In this document: one piece after another, positions 25,741-34,203 of the stretch | How the letters are laid out: each line of letters opens with the position of its first letter | Position numbering within the stretch: the stretch's first letter is position 1 | Assembly: GCA_030145385.1 (NCBI GenBank) | Contig: JAQYVU010000012.1 | Coordinates: forward strand, 1-64,000 | Direction: 5' to 3' | Length of the DNA: 64,000 bases | DNA from: Desulfococcaceae bacterium | Lineage (GTDB): Bacteria > Desulfobacterota > Desulfobacteria > Desulfobacterales > Desulfosalsimonadaceae | Notes under the pieces: generated by a model | Database searches by the model: none | What the model saw: only the letters and a program-made list of their open reading frames with translations | What the model was told of the DNA's origin: nothing | Made by a program: the position numbers and the translations under genes

Positions 25741-28099
25741 CGCCCGATGTTGCTGAACAAGGTACCAGGCTCACCTGGATCGGCTTTCCGGCATCCAGGT
25801 GAACATCATGCTGGGGAAATGCAATGACGATACCGGATTCATCCAATCGCTTGCCGAGCATATGGCGGAAATCACTGGCAATAATTCGATAGGTCATTTC
25901 CGGGTCAATGTTCACCCAGAAATAAACAGTAAAGATCAACGCGCTATCACCAAAATCATCAAATAAAATGCACGGTGCCGGATTTTTCAGGATTCGGCCG
26001 TGTTCTTCAAGAACCCGGCTGACAATCTGGGAAACATTGCGGGTATGTGACCCGTAAGCGACACCAAATTTAATGGTCAGCCGTAGCTGCGAATCCGATA
26101 ACGTCCAGTTAACCACATTTTTTTGGAGAAATTCGCTGTTCGGCACCAGAATATCAATGCCGTCAAACCGCCTGACCTGAGAACATCGGGCTCCGACACT
26201 GACAACAGTGCCTGACATTCCGTCAATTTCAATGATATCATCCACCTTAATGGGCTGTTCCATCAGCAGAATAATACCGCTGATAAAATTATTGATCAGA
26301 TTCTGTGCACCAAAACCAACCCCAATGGCAAGCGCGCCACCCATGAATGCAAACACGGTTAATGGGATTTTCACTGTCATCAGTGCAAAAATCACCAGGC
26401 TGATAAAAACTATAATAATAAATATTTTTTCAATTAAGATGACACCGGGAGCGGCAACTTTAAAGTGCCTGGCGGATATCGCACCGATTTTATTCTTCAG
26501 GGGTGTGCTGAGTAAAAAACCGATAATCAGTATCATTAGCGCCGTTAATATCTTGCCGATGGTAACCGCACGCTGTCCGGTCACTTTTTCGCCGTCAATA
26601 AATATGGTGTCATCAACGGCAAACAGTTCATAATTCCAGAAAGAAACCAGAAAAGCCCCTCCATGATCAAACAACCCCGCAATGCGTTCAGTGATAGTAA
26701 GCCGCTTGCGGTGGCCCCGGACTTCATTTAAAAACCGTTCGGTGTTGCGGATCACATCATTTGTTTTCGGGATATTTTGGGACAGGAAATCAGCCCGCGC
26801 CTGATAGGCTTCAAGTATTTCAAGAACAAAGACCTGTTCTTCCTCGCTGATCGCGTCGGCTTCCGCCCGCCTTTGCTGGTTGGCAACCAGGCTTTGAGAC
26901 AATTCCAGACTGGAACTGGTGTATGCCTGAAATTCACGCAATCTGGATATGATGATCTCAAGACGGTCGGCCGCCTTTTTTAATTCTACACTATCACGGT
27001 CATTAGCCAGCAGGTATCGCTCTTCCCAAAGTATTTTTTCAACATCAAGGCCGGAAAGGATAATGAAATACATATCCGCTATCTGGGAACTGGTATCCGC
27101 CCATGCCTGAAAAACCTCAAGCTGACGGCGGGCGACCGAATTTCCCGCAAGATCCGATGCCTTACCTGCCAGTAACGCCTGACGGGCCTGCCTTAGTTTT
27201 TCCTGGTTAACTTTATCCCGTTCCGTCGCCTCAGAATAGAGCGTTTCAAGCTGCTCCTTTTCTTTTTTGATGGCAGTCAGTTTCCGGTCAAGATCCTGCT
27301 TTGTAAATGCAACATCTGAAGACACTCTTTCGAAATACTGTTCAAGTAATGCCAGTTCTTTTCGATTAAACGCGATGATCGCGTCAGTGGTCTCAAGTTG
27401 TTTTTTTAAAACCAGGACTCTGACGCGTGCCACCTCATTTCCCAAAAGAGAAAGTTCCCGAAGCCATTTCAAACGTAGCGGATTTTCAGATGACCGTCGG
27501 CGCTCCAAGGCCTCGGTTGACAGCCGCAATTTCTGCTCGGATGTTTTCAACTCATCACGGGCATCTTCCTGATTCTGTAATAAAAACGTTTTCAGCGCGG
27601 TCTTTTCATCAATTTTAAGATTCAGGTCATAAATATCATCACGCAGCTGATCCACAACGGTGACCGCATATGGGGGGCCTTTACCATACCTTTCAAGGCC
27701 CTTATCCGTATCCGGATAAAAATGCGCTGCCTGGCTGATTTCGTCAATGGTTCGATAGGCGTCGACATACTGTTCATAAAAGGAGATCTTTCTCTTCAGC
27801 AGCCAGATCTTTTGATTGACTTCCTGCGGGGTCGCTCCGATTTGGTTCGGCGAAGTGGACTCAAGAAAGGACTTTGTATTCTGGAGATCCTGCCGTGCCG
27901 CATCCAGAGATTTCTGGAGACGGCCCATCGCTATCTCATTTTCACCCGGTTCCTGTTTAACCGAATTCTCAGGAGAAACCGTTTCGAATTGAACCCCGGT
28001 CTGAGACCATGCCGGCGGCAAATATACGATAGAAAACAAAAACCACAAGATCAGTCCGGCAATAAGCAGGAGGTTTGCTTTTCCTGATTTTTTAAACAT
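25727..28099 (-). CDS. MscS-superfamily mechanosensitive channel with long coiled-coil periplasmic part
   Basis: A 790-aa protein with a signal sequence (1-32), about 420 residues of mostly coiled-coil periplasmic sequence, several membrane helices (from about 500) and a C-terminal MscS domain. The pore-lining helix and following beta domain read GGALAIGVGFGAQNLINNFI and DDIIEIDGMSGTVVSVGARC. The layout resembles MscK/YjeP-type channels that release solutes on hypo-osmotic shock. The ATG at 28099 is chosen because the signal peptide follows it directly. A paralogue begins at 63670. The next gene overlaps its end. Confidence 0.87.
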   Translation of the reverse strand: MFKKSGKANLLLIAGLILWFLFSIVYLPPAWSQTGVQFETVSPENSVKQEPGENEIAMGRLQKSLDAARQDLQNTKSFLESTSPNQIGATPQEVNQKIWLLKRKISFYEQYVDAYRTIDEISQAAHFYPDTDKGLERYGKGPPYAVTVVDQLRDDIYDLNLKIDEKTALKTFLLQNQEDARDELKTSEQKLRLSTEALERRRSSENPLRLKWLRELSLLGNEVARVRVLVLKKQLETTDAIIAFNRKELALLEQYFERVSSDVAFTKQDLDRKLTAIKKEKEQLETLYSEATERDKVNQEKLRQARQALLAGKASDLAGNSVARRQLEVFQAWADTSSQIADMYFIILSGLDVEKILWEERYLLANDRDSVELKKAADRLEIIISRLREFQAYTSSSLELSQSLVANQQRRAEADAISEEEQVFVLEILEAYQARADFLSQNIPKTNDVIRNTERFLNEVRGHRKRLTITERIAGLFDHGGAFLVSFWNYELFAVDDTIFIDGEKVTGQRAVTIGKILTALMILIIGFLLSTPLKNKIGAISARHFKVAAPGVILIEKIFIIIVFISLVIFALMTVKIPLTVFAFMGGALAIGVGFGAQNLINNFISGIILLMEQPIKVDDIIEIDGMSGTVVSVGARCSQVRRFDGIDILVPNSEFLQKNVVNWTLSDSQLRLTIKFGVAYGSHTRNVSQIVSRVLEEHGRILKNPAPCILFDDFGDSALIFTVYFWVNIDPEMTYRIIASDFRHMLGKRLDESGIVIAFPQHDVHLDAGKPIQVSLVPCSATSGDENG

Positions 28100-28152
28100 A
28101 ATTATTCGCACCACTTCATAAAAAAGGTCTTCTTTAATATCCCGCAGTCTTT

Positions 28153-28173
28153 TGTGGGAGCGGTTTCCAGCCA
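28153..28173 (+). repeat. REP-like half-site
   Basis: TGTGGGAGCGGTTTCCAGCC, the same core as the REP-like element at 7123, in the gap between the channel and SlyB-like genes. Confidence 0.5.
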
Positions 28174-28276
28174 TGAATTTGAATCGTGTCAGGATGCCGC
28201 TCACACTGATAATGGCTCACACAAAAACCAGGAGGCTGATTTTGGTGGGCACTCTTCATTCCGTTGCGCTTTCTAT

Positions 28277-28741
28277 TTATTGCCTGACACGCATGGTGCC
28301 ATCCGGACTCTTGATCAGGCGAACCCTGTCACCAACCGAATATTCATCATCTTTTTCCTGAACAATCACCAGGATTTGACCATCATCCATCTCCAGTTCA
28401 ATTTCGAGTGCCGGACGCATGGCCCGGGCCTGTTCCGCGGCACTTCCCGCAGCAGCGCCAGCTAACGCCCCACCGGTAGTCGCCAGTTTTTTGCCCCGGC
28501 CTTTGCCGATAGTGGAACCGACAATACCGCCAACTACCGCTCCACCCAGGGAACCGGCACCCGTCTCTTCATGCTGAATTTGTACGTCTGCAACATCCAA
28601 CACAGTTCCGTAATAAACGGATTGGGCCGTCTGAGCCTGCCCCGGCTTATAGACTTTGCTCCCCTGACTTGCCGGCTGACAACCGGTTATAATGAAAAAG
28701 AAAAAACTCGTCAGGGCCAGCATGATTGATATTTTTCTCAT
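28277..28741 (-). CDS. SlyB-like glycine-zipper outer membrane lipoprotein
   Basis: A 154-aa lipoprotein (lipobox IITGC). A glycine-zipper segment (GAGSLGGAVVGGIVGSTIGK with GGALAGAAAGSAAEQ) occupies the middle, preceded by GTVLDVADVQIQ and followed by a small beta domain (ALEIELEMDDGQILVIVQ). This matches the SlyB/PcP family, which stabilises the outer membrane under stress. The ATG at 28741 follows AAAGGAG. The paralogue at 61751 has exactly the same length. Confidence 0.88.
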   Translation of the reverse strand: MRKISIMLALTSFFFFIITGCQPASQGSKVYKPGQAQTAQSVYYGTVLDVADVQIQHEETGAGSLGGAVVGGIVGSTIGKGRGKKLATTGGALAGAAAGSAAEQARAMRPALEIELEMDDGQILVIVQEKDDEYSVGDRVRLIKSPDGTMRVRQ

Positions 28742-28789
28742 TGTTTGGATTCTCCTTTCAGATTTCATATTCATTTTTTCACTTTTAGA

Positions 28790-29644
28790 TTATTGAAAAA
28801 GGCTCTTCGGCAGAAGCGTCTGTATCTGGCAGCGCATTGTCCAGCGCGGCCCAATATTATCCGGTTTCTTAACGTTATAGTAAGCCCCGATTTGCATATT
28901 CAGGGGGAGTTTACCAAGAAATATCAGCCTGCCTATCCCGCCGCCAAACGGAACCGTCCAGCGATTGTCGCTGTCTGCTTCCCAGTTGGCTGTAATGACA
29001 GGAGCGGATGTCAGATACCATCCGTTCGGCAGATTGTAGTTAACAAAATACTGAACCAGCATCTGGTTGACATCAGCCCGGTCACTGTCACCGGCAAACG
29101 ACCAGATATTCTGCGCCAGTACACCATATACCCAGGGCTTTCCCATCTTCAGGACTACCGCCGCAGGCCCGGCCCCCCATTTTTTACTTCCCAGCCGGTC
29201 ATCCGTTGCTGTGGGCAGCATGAAGATCGGACCGGCACCCCAGATAACTTCTCCCGGTTCTTTAGGCCCGACAAACAAAGATAAATTGATGTCACCCAGG
29301 CCGAACTTGCTGTCCTGGCCGGGTGCAAATTCCGGCTGATTGATCAGCGGCATGATGGTGCGTGTTATAAGATTCCAGTCCTTATTCAGAGAGAATGGAA
29401 TCACCGGCTGGATATTCGTGATGTTCTGGGTTTTTTCAAGAGGTCCGTATTTGAAATTGGTATTGTTCTGAATCGGCAAACTGATCAAATCCGCCATGGG
29501 GTTCTGGGACGCTGCTCTCAGCTCTTCATCAGTGGCTTCCCCCGATTCCACAACCCCGTCCCCATCGAACGCTGCTGTCAGACCCGGCATGATGAACAAA
29601 CAGGCAATCATTAAAAGAGTAAATAAAAATCGAACTTTAAACAT
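28790..29644 (-). CDS. Outer membrane protein of the MetA/phenol-degradation-like barrel type, copy 1
   Basis: A 284-aa protein with a signal sequence (about 1-25). The mature part begins DGDGVVESGEATDEELRAAS, then barrel-like strands such as NNTNFKYGP, VIPFSLNKDWNLITRTIMPL, FGLGDINLSLFVGPK and a C-terminal QTLLPKSLFQ. Similar proteins are often labelled transporter or, misleadingly, neuromedin U. Function is unknown. The paralogue at 60767 is very similar and is also followed by a SlyB-like gene. Confidence 0.75.
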   Translation of the reverse strand: MFKVRFLFTLLMIACLFIMPGLTAAFDGDGVVESGEATDEELRAASQNPMADLISLPIQNNTNFKYGPLEKTQNITNIQPVIPFSLNKDWNLITRTIMPLINQPEFAPGQDSKFGLGDINLSLFVGPKEPGEVIWGAGPIFMLPTATDDRLGSKKWGAGPAAVVLKMGKPWVYGVLAQNIWSFAGDSDRADVNQMLVQYFVNYNLPNGWYLTSAPVITANWEADSDNRWTVPFGGGIGRLIFLGKLPLNMQIGAYYNVKKPDNIGPRWTMRCQIQTLLPKSLFQ

Positions 29645-29768
29645 TTTCTCATCCTTTTCAGGTCGTTAAAAATTTGCGAAAATCCGCATGAAACGATTCT
29701 TTAGCGCTTCCGGATTCCAGGTTTTAATTTATAATCGGATTTCAGGGCATGTTCTCGTCTTACATCCA

Positions 29769-30443
29769 TTACTGTTTCTTTCCATGCGCCAGATCAATAA
29801 ATGTCCTGAGTCTTTTTGCCCAGAATTTAAATGCTTCTTTAGCTGAACCATACTTGGAAAATCTTTCAGTAAACCCGGCCGTCTGTTCATCCTGAGCAGC
29901 CACAATCACCTCATTGGTGACTGAATCAATGACAATCAACTCTACGCTCGTAGCGCCGGATCCGGTCCATGCGCCGGTGGTCCCTTTTTTTGCGGCACTG
30001 ATCACCAATCCAATGGGTAAGGCAGTGGTAATTCCACTGACGACCGGACTGCTCTGTTTAAGGCCGGTTAAAGCAATTTTTAAACGCGCTACACCAGGGC
30101 CGGGCTCAGTCACGATGGGGTAACCGCCTTTGTAGGCCTCTTTGACTTCCTGCTCAAATTCAGTCGATAACCCCAACAGTACTGCAGGATCGATCCCCTT
30201 GTATTCTGAATCGTCGGCAAAAAAATACACCACGCTGTCGAGCATAACTTTGTCATAATTTTTAAAATCGACCCCAGGCTTGATCCATCGCAAATTAGCG
30301 CCACCCTTTGGCCCGGGTTGCAGGTCTTCATAATACTCTCCCAGAAATCCAGACTGCTTGGGAGCGGACGCACAGGATATTATAGTTGTCGCAAAAACCA
30401 GCAAAATAAGAAATTTCACTGCAATCATTTGTTCTTTTTTCAT
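29769..30443 (-). CDS. DUF3313 lipoprotein
   Basis: A 224-aa lipoprotein (lipobox IISC near Cys24). The mature part follows the DUF3313 pattern: FLGEYYEDLQPGPKGGANLR, a YFFADDSEYKGIDPAVL loop, VARLKIALTGLK and a C-terminal SVELIVIDSVTNEVIVAAQD segment. DUF3313 proteins are outer-membrane-linked proteins of unknown role. GAAGGAG precedes the ATG at 30443. It has no counterpart in the right-hand arm. Confidence 0.78.
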   Translation of the reverse strand: MKKEQMIAVKFLILLVFATTIISCASAPKQSGFLGEYYEDLQPGPKGGANLRWIKPGVDFKNYDKVMLDSVVYFFADDSEYKGIDPAVLLGLSTEFEQEVKEAYKGGYPIVTEPGPGVARLKIALTGLKQSSPVVSGITTALPIGLVISAAKKGTTGAWTGSGATSVELIVIDSVTNEVIVAAQDEQTAGFTERFSKYGSAKEAFKFWAKRLRTFIDLAHGKKQ

Positions 30444-30494
30444 AACGATCTCCTTCATTTAAAAAAAAGTCACTTTTTTGTTTTTGAAATGGAA

Positions 30495-31331
30495 TTATTG
30501 TAAAAGAGCGGACAACGCATCCGCCTCTTCATCACAGTCCCGGGAAGGCATCAGCCCATTGTCAACAGCTGCTTTATATTCGCTTTTGGCGGCTTCCAGT
30601 TCGGCGCAAAAAACAGGATCCGCATGCAGCCGGGCGACGGTGGCCGCTCCCATAAAACGTCCCTCAGCCACGTCGCTGTGCCAGTGGACGTTACAGATAT
30701 TCCGGCTTTCACCGAATGCCCGGCCCCGGGCCAGAATCGCATCGGCCCGTTCCGGCGCAATCTCCGTCAAAATCAACGCCCATGCCCATCCAAGCGCTGT
30801 ATGCCCGGAAGGATAGGAACCGTCCTTTCTCAATTTTTCTTCGTCTTCCGGGGTGCAGACCGGGGCATTATTTTCCATAAAGGGCCGTTTCCGCTGATAA
30901 TGCGTTTTTGCCTGATATGTTGAAAGACCGGCATCTCCTGCAGACCGACGAAGAATCATGTAAAGATGCGGGGTGTCCTTTTCATTAATCGGGATTCCCA
31001 GGGCACAGGAAAAGGCACCGGCAGCTTCGGGAAAATGAAGGTTTGCATCATCAATGGCCAGGTTCCAGCGTGAAGTATCCCTCAATTTCAATGCTTTTCG
31101 GCTGACTTCCTCGTCCATCGCCATGGCCGCCGAACCTTTTTCCGGGGGCGGCGGAATCAGTTCAAGACTGTTTGGAAGGGTTTCGATCTCAAGATAGCCG
31201 GCCAGAAGCCCGGGATAAATCTCCGGTACTTCTGTAGGAATTTTAATGGTGTCAACACTTGCGCATGCGGTGATGATGAGAATACCCATGAGAACAAGCA
31301 GAATCTTTATTCGTTTAAAAACCATTTCCAT
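30495..31331 (-). CDS. Class A non-specific acid phosphatase (PhoN/PhoC-like), lipoprotein
   Basis: A 278-aa member of the PAP2/class A acid phosphatase family with a lipobox (IITAC, Cys23). The full signature K-X6-RP / PSGH / SR-X5-H-X3-D is present: KTHYQRKRP at 142-150, PSGH at 174-177, SRNICNVHWHSD at 209-220. These enzymes release phosphate from diverse esters in the periplasm. The lipid anchor differs from the soluble enterobacterial forms. AGGAG is 4 nt before this ATG and 10 nt before an in-frame ATG at 31325, so the exact start is uncertain. Confidence 0.88.
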   Translation of the reverse strand: MEMVFKRIKILLVLMGILIITACASVDTIKIPTEVPEIYPGLLAGYLEIETLPNSLELIPPPPEKGSAAMAMDEEVSRKALKLRDTSRWNLAIDDANLHFPEAAGAFSCALGIPINEKDTPHLYMILRRSAGDAGLSTYQAKTHYQRKRPFMENNAPVCTPEDEEKLRKDGSYPSGHTALGWAWALILTEIAPERADAILARGRAFGESRNICNVHWHSDVAEGRFMGAATVARLHADPVFCAELEAAKSEYKAAVDNGLMPSRDCDEEADALSALLQ

Positions 31332-31387
31332 AACACTCCTATTCTTTGATAAGTATATTTGTTTCTACACTACTCATACTTTTATCA

Positions 31388-32440
31388 TTATTTTACCTTG
31401 ACTGGCGTTGGTAATTTGTATGCTTCCAATTGATCTAATTTTGGCTCGTATACCCGCATTACATAGTTCCAGCCTTTGGTGATAGGTAAGTTATTTTTAG
31501 CGTTGGCACCACATTCACCAAAAGTAACATCAAAGCTGCCATCTTCATTAAAAGTGATGTTGTTTTTGTTTAGAATTGCTTTTTCATTAAACATCCAGCC
31601 TTCGGCATCATACATAGTGATTGAAAAGAAGCCCGGGGCATTAAATGGCGGTACTTGAAAAGTTGCTTGGTAGCAAACACCTGTGTCGTCTTCTGGAGCA
31701 TATGCGATGTATCGAGCATTGGCATCGGGTAATAACCCCCACCCGACAGCTGTGCCTAGTAAATGCAAATGCTCATCAACTGTGCCACGCGCTCCCTGCA
31801 TATTATTTTGTGAATCCAATGCAATAGCTTCATTTGCAAGCTTGACTCTAAGCTTCACTAATTGATCCATATCATAATTAGGCTGTTTAAAGACTTTGTC
31901 GCCTTTAACGTCTAACTTTACGGCTTGTTGTAAGGCGACTACTTTTTCAGCATCTGCCGGATCAGTCAGATTAATTTCTGTACGTATGTTTACCATAACA
32001 AAATCGCTGTCCATATCGCTTTTAATCTGGTAAGTACCCGCACCAATAAAAACGTCATTAACATAGTGATCATTTTGCACGACCATTACAGATTGATAAC
32101 GGCCATCAGTTTCCGGCAGGGTTATGGTTGCACCTTTTGACACATCAACAACAGCACCACTGTAAATGGTATCCTGATTCATGCGTACAACCGTTTGATT
32201 ACTTAAATCAAACGGTTGTACCGGAAGGTGGATAAACTTATTGACCCCGCCGAGTTTAATAGTATTACCAAAAGTGAGGTCTGATTCTGCTCTTTTATAG
32301 TTTTCAAGCGTCACGGGGATCGTATCAATTTCATCTGCGATAGATGCCTCCTTTGCTGTGGAACACCCAAAAATTATTAAACTACTGACGACTAATGCGC
32401 TTGTGATGATTGAACGACCTATCTTACTCGAAATACTCAT
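31388..32440 (-). CDS. DUF1254/DUF1214-type lipoprotein
   Basis: A 350-aa lipoprotein (lipobox IIFGC). It has the DUF1254 core VVRMNQDTIYSGAVVDVSKG and QSVMVVQNDHYVNDVFIGAG, and then the DUF1214 ending FSITMYDAEGWMFNEK to YVMRVYEP. It is the short form of the family, like the protein at 56475 in the other arm. DUF1254/DUF1214 proteins are exported and of unknown function. Codon use looks more A/T-ended than in flanking genes, hinting at separate acquisition. It lies between a longer DUF1254 gene and the phosphatase gene. Confidence 0.82.
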   Translation of the reverse strand: MSISSKIGRSIITSALVVSSLIIFGCSTAKEASIADEIDTIPVTLENYKRAESDLTFGNTIKLGGVNKFIHLPVQPFDLSNQTVVRMNQDTIYSGAVVDVSKGATITLPETDGRYQSVMVVQNDHYVNDVFIGAGTYQIKSDMDSDFVMVNIRTEINLTDPADAEKVVALQQAVKLDVKGDKVFKQPNYDMDQLVKLRVKLANEAIALDSQNNMQGARGTVDEHLHLLGTAVGWGLLPDANARYIAYAPEDDTGVCYQATFQVPPFNAPGFFSITMYDAEGWMFNEKAILNKNNITFNEDGSFDVTFGECGANAKNNLPITKGWNYVMRVYEPKLDQLEAYKLPTPVKVK

Positions 32441-32479
32441 TTCTGTTTTCCTTTATTCTTTTTAATTTTGCTTTATAAT

Positions 32480-34000
32480 TTACTTTACCAATTCAAAGTC
32501 ACCCGGTTTCCAGGTCTTGTCGAACCACGGTTCCAGTGGGCCATAGAGCCGCAGTATAGTAAGGTAGCTTTTCCCGGGCATCGTTTGAACCCAATTGCCC
32601 TCGTGACCTTCTGGTGCTTCAGGACCAAACCAGACTGTATATGAGCCGTCCTTATTGGGCTTGACTGATGGAAACGTGCTATCGAGGCCGCCTGATTTCT
32701 GGTCGGTCTCAAGTATTGAGCGGTGTTGACCCGAATACACCATGTATGACCAGAAGTTGTTGACCGGGATTGGCGAAGGCAGCGTCACTTTGTATGTTTT
32801 TCCACCATCGAGGTACTTGCCTTTAACATCCTTTGCAGTAGCTGCATAGGCCGATCCTGTTCCCACTTTCGGCGCAGCCATGGCAGGTGTAATACCGGTA
32901 GCCGCATAATGAAACATAATGCGGTCATCGAGAACCAGCTCGCCGTTGTTCATGAATTCATGGCTGCCACCGGCAAAGGATGAATACCACTGGCGGTCCG
33001 GATAGAAATAGACAGCCTTACTGCGCGGACTAAAAGTTATGGAACGTGCCGTGGCGTTGGCGATTGCAGCGGCTTCGGTCAGGATTTTCTTCATGCGTGC
33101 ATCCGGTGAAAAGGGTTTTCCTTTCTTGATACCGATAGAGGCAAAGAGCCCAACAAGTTCCGGATTAAATGCATCCGCAGGCTCATACTGAATCACCGCG
33201 TTAAGCTCTTCATAGAAGTAACTATCGTTTGCATGAATCGTATTGAATTTTTTGCCGGAAAGGTCGTAGATTTTTTGCTTTGGCGGCTTGCTTGCCTGCG
33301 CGAGAGGATAGCAGCGAAAGCCTTCTTTTAGCTCTTTTGTAGATGCCTTTAAATCACCGTCTTTCACAAAGACGCGCATGATCAGCCAATGACGATAGGT
33401 AGCAGACTTTGCAACAAAGTAGCCTTCCGGGATATCCCCCTCATAGTCCGGCCCTATAAACAGATATTTACCACCCTTGCCCTGATCAGGGCCGGCCAGC
33501 CCAATGTCACTAACGTAACGCATAAATGCGTCGTCAAGGATTCCCAGCACAGGACCGGGGATCTCTACGACAACCGGGCCATTTTTTAAGTCAATCTCTG
33601 CTAAGGCATACGGGGTCGTTGATTGGGCAGTCAATAACAGGCCGCGGGCATCCAGTAAGCTTTCGGTAATCCCCAGGTCGCCTGGTTTTAGGCCAGCGTC
33701 TTTGAGTCCCTCCAGGAAAGCATATGTGGAGGTTGCCGGCATGCCGTTAAGAAACGCATCTACTCCGCGTGACAGGTCGAGAAAATCATAGGTTTTTTTG
33801 ACCGTAGATTCGCTGGGCATACCATCGAAAAATTCGAGGTCTCCGAGAAAATCGGTCTTGACCGTGTCCGGGGTAAGCAGAAATTCCGGTACATCAGCAG
33901 CGTATTTCGGCTTTTGAGCGTCTTGTGCATTGGCACAAAACACCATTAACATAGTTGTCAACGTACATATAATAACGTATATTATTTTCTTAGTCTTCAT
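32480..34000 (-). CDS. DUF1254/DUF1214 exported protein, long form
   Basis: A 506-aa protein with a signal sequence (to about CANAQDA). DUF1254 features: FLGDLEFFDGMPSESTVKK, SRGVDAFLNGMPA, a SLLDARGLLLTAQSTTPYAL segment and GPVVVEIPGPVLGILDDAF. The DUF1214 half ends with NNFWSYMVYSGQHRSILETD, DGSYTVWFGPEAPEG and the GNWVQTMPGKSYLTILRLYG tail. Most like the proteins at 34204 and 48393. AAAGGAAAG precedes the ATG at 34000. Role unknown. Confidence 0.84.
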   Translation of the reverse strand: MKTKKIIYVIICTLTTMLMVFCANAQDAQKPKYAADVPEFLLTPDTVKTDFLGDLEFFDGMPSESTVKKTYDFLDLSRGVDAFLNGMPATSTYAFLEGLKDAGLKPGDLGITESLLDARGLLLTAQSTTPYALAEIDLKNGPVVVEIPGPVLGILDDAFMRYVSDIGLAGPDQGKGGKYLFIGPDYEGDIPEGYFVAKSATYRHWLIMRVFVKDGDLKASTKELKEGFRCYPLAQASKPPKQKIYDLSGKKFNTIHANDSYFYEELNAVIQYEPADAFNPELVGLFASIGIKKGKPFSPDARMKKILTEAAAIANATARSITFSPRSKAVYFYPDRQWYSSFAGGSHEFMNNGELVLDDRIMFHYAATGITPAMAAPKVGTGSAYAATAKDVKGKYLDGGKTYKVTLPSPIPVNNFWSYMVYSGQHRSILETDQKSGGLDSTFPSVKPNKDGSYTVWFGPEAPEGHEGNWVQTMPGKSYLTILRLYGPLEPWFDKTWKPGDFELVK

Positions 34001-34141
34001 AAGTTCTTTCCTTTCTATAAAAGCTTTAAACTTGCAATCTCGTAAAAAGTCAGATTCCGATGGCAAAGAAAAAAGCTCCACCAATCTTAAAATTGGCAAG
34101 GGGCGCAAATCCTGAGTGATAATTTGTACTTATCGTACCAT

Positions 34142-34200
34142 GAAGTAACGAAGGATGTAGCGCAACAAAGAATTTGGACTTTTTACGAAGCCATCAAATT
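34142..34200 (-). repeat. Dispersed repeat, copy 2 (inverted)
   Basis: The reverse complement matches the repeat at 3546-3604 over nearly its whole length. It lies in the gap between two DUF1254 genes. A further fragment, TCGTAAAAAGTCAGATTCC at about 34041-34060, has the same start. Confidence 0.75.
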
Positions 34201-34203
34201 TGA

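Noticed and set aside
28745-29284. Plus-strand frame of 179 codons
   Set aside because: Antisense to the MetA-like barrel gene, whose paralogue at 60767 confirms the minus-strand reading.
28790-29644. Neuromedin U annotation
   Set aside because: A historical mislabel for such bacterial barrels; there is no relation to the vertebrate peptide.
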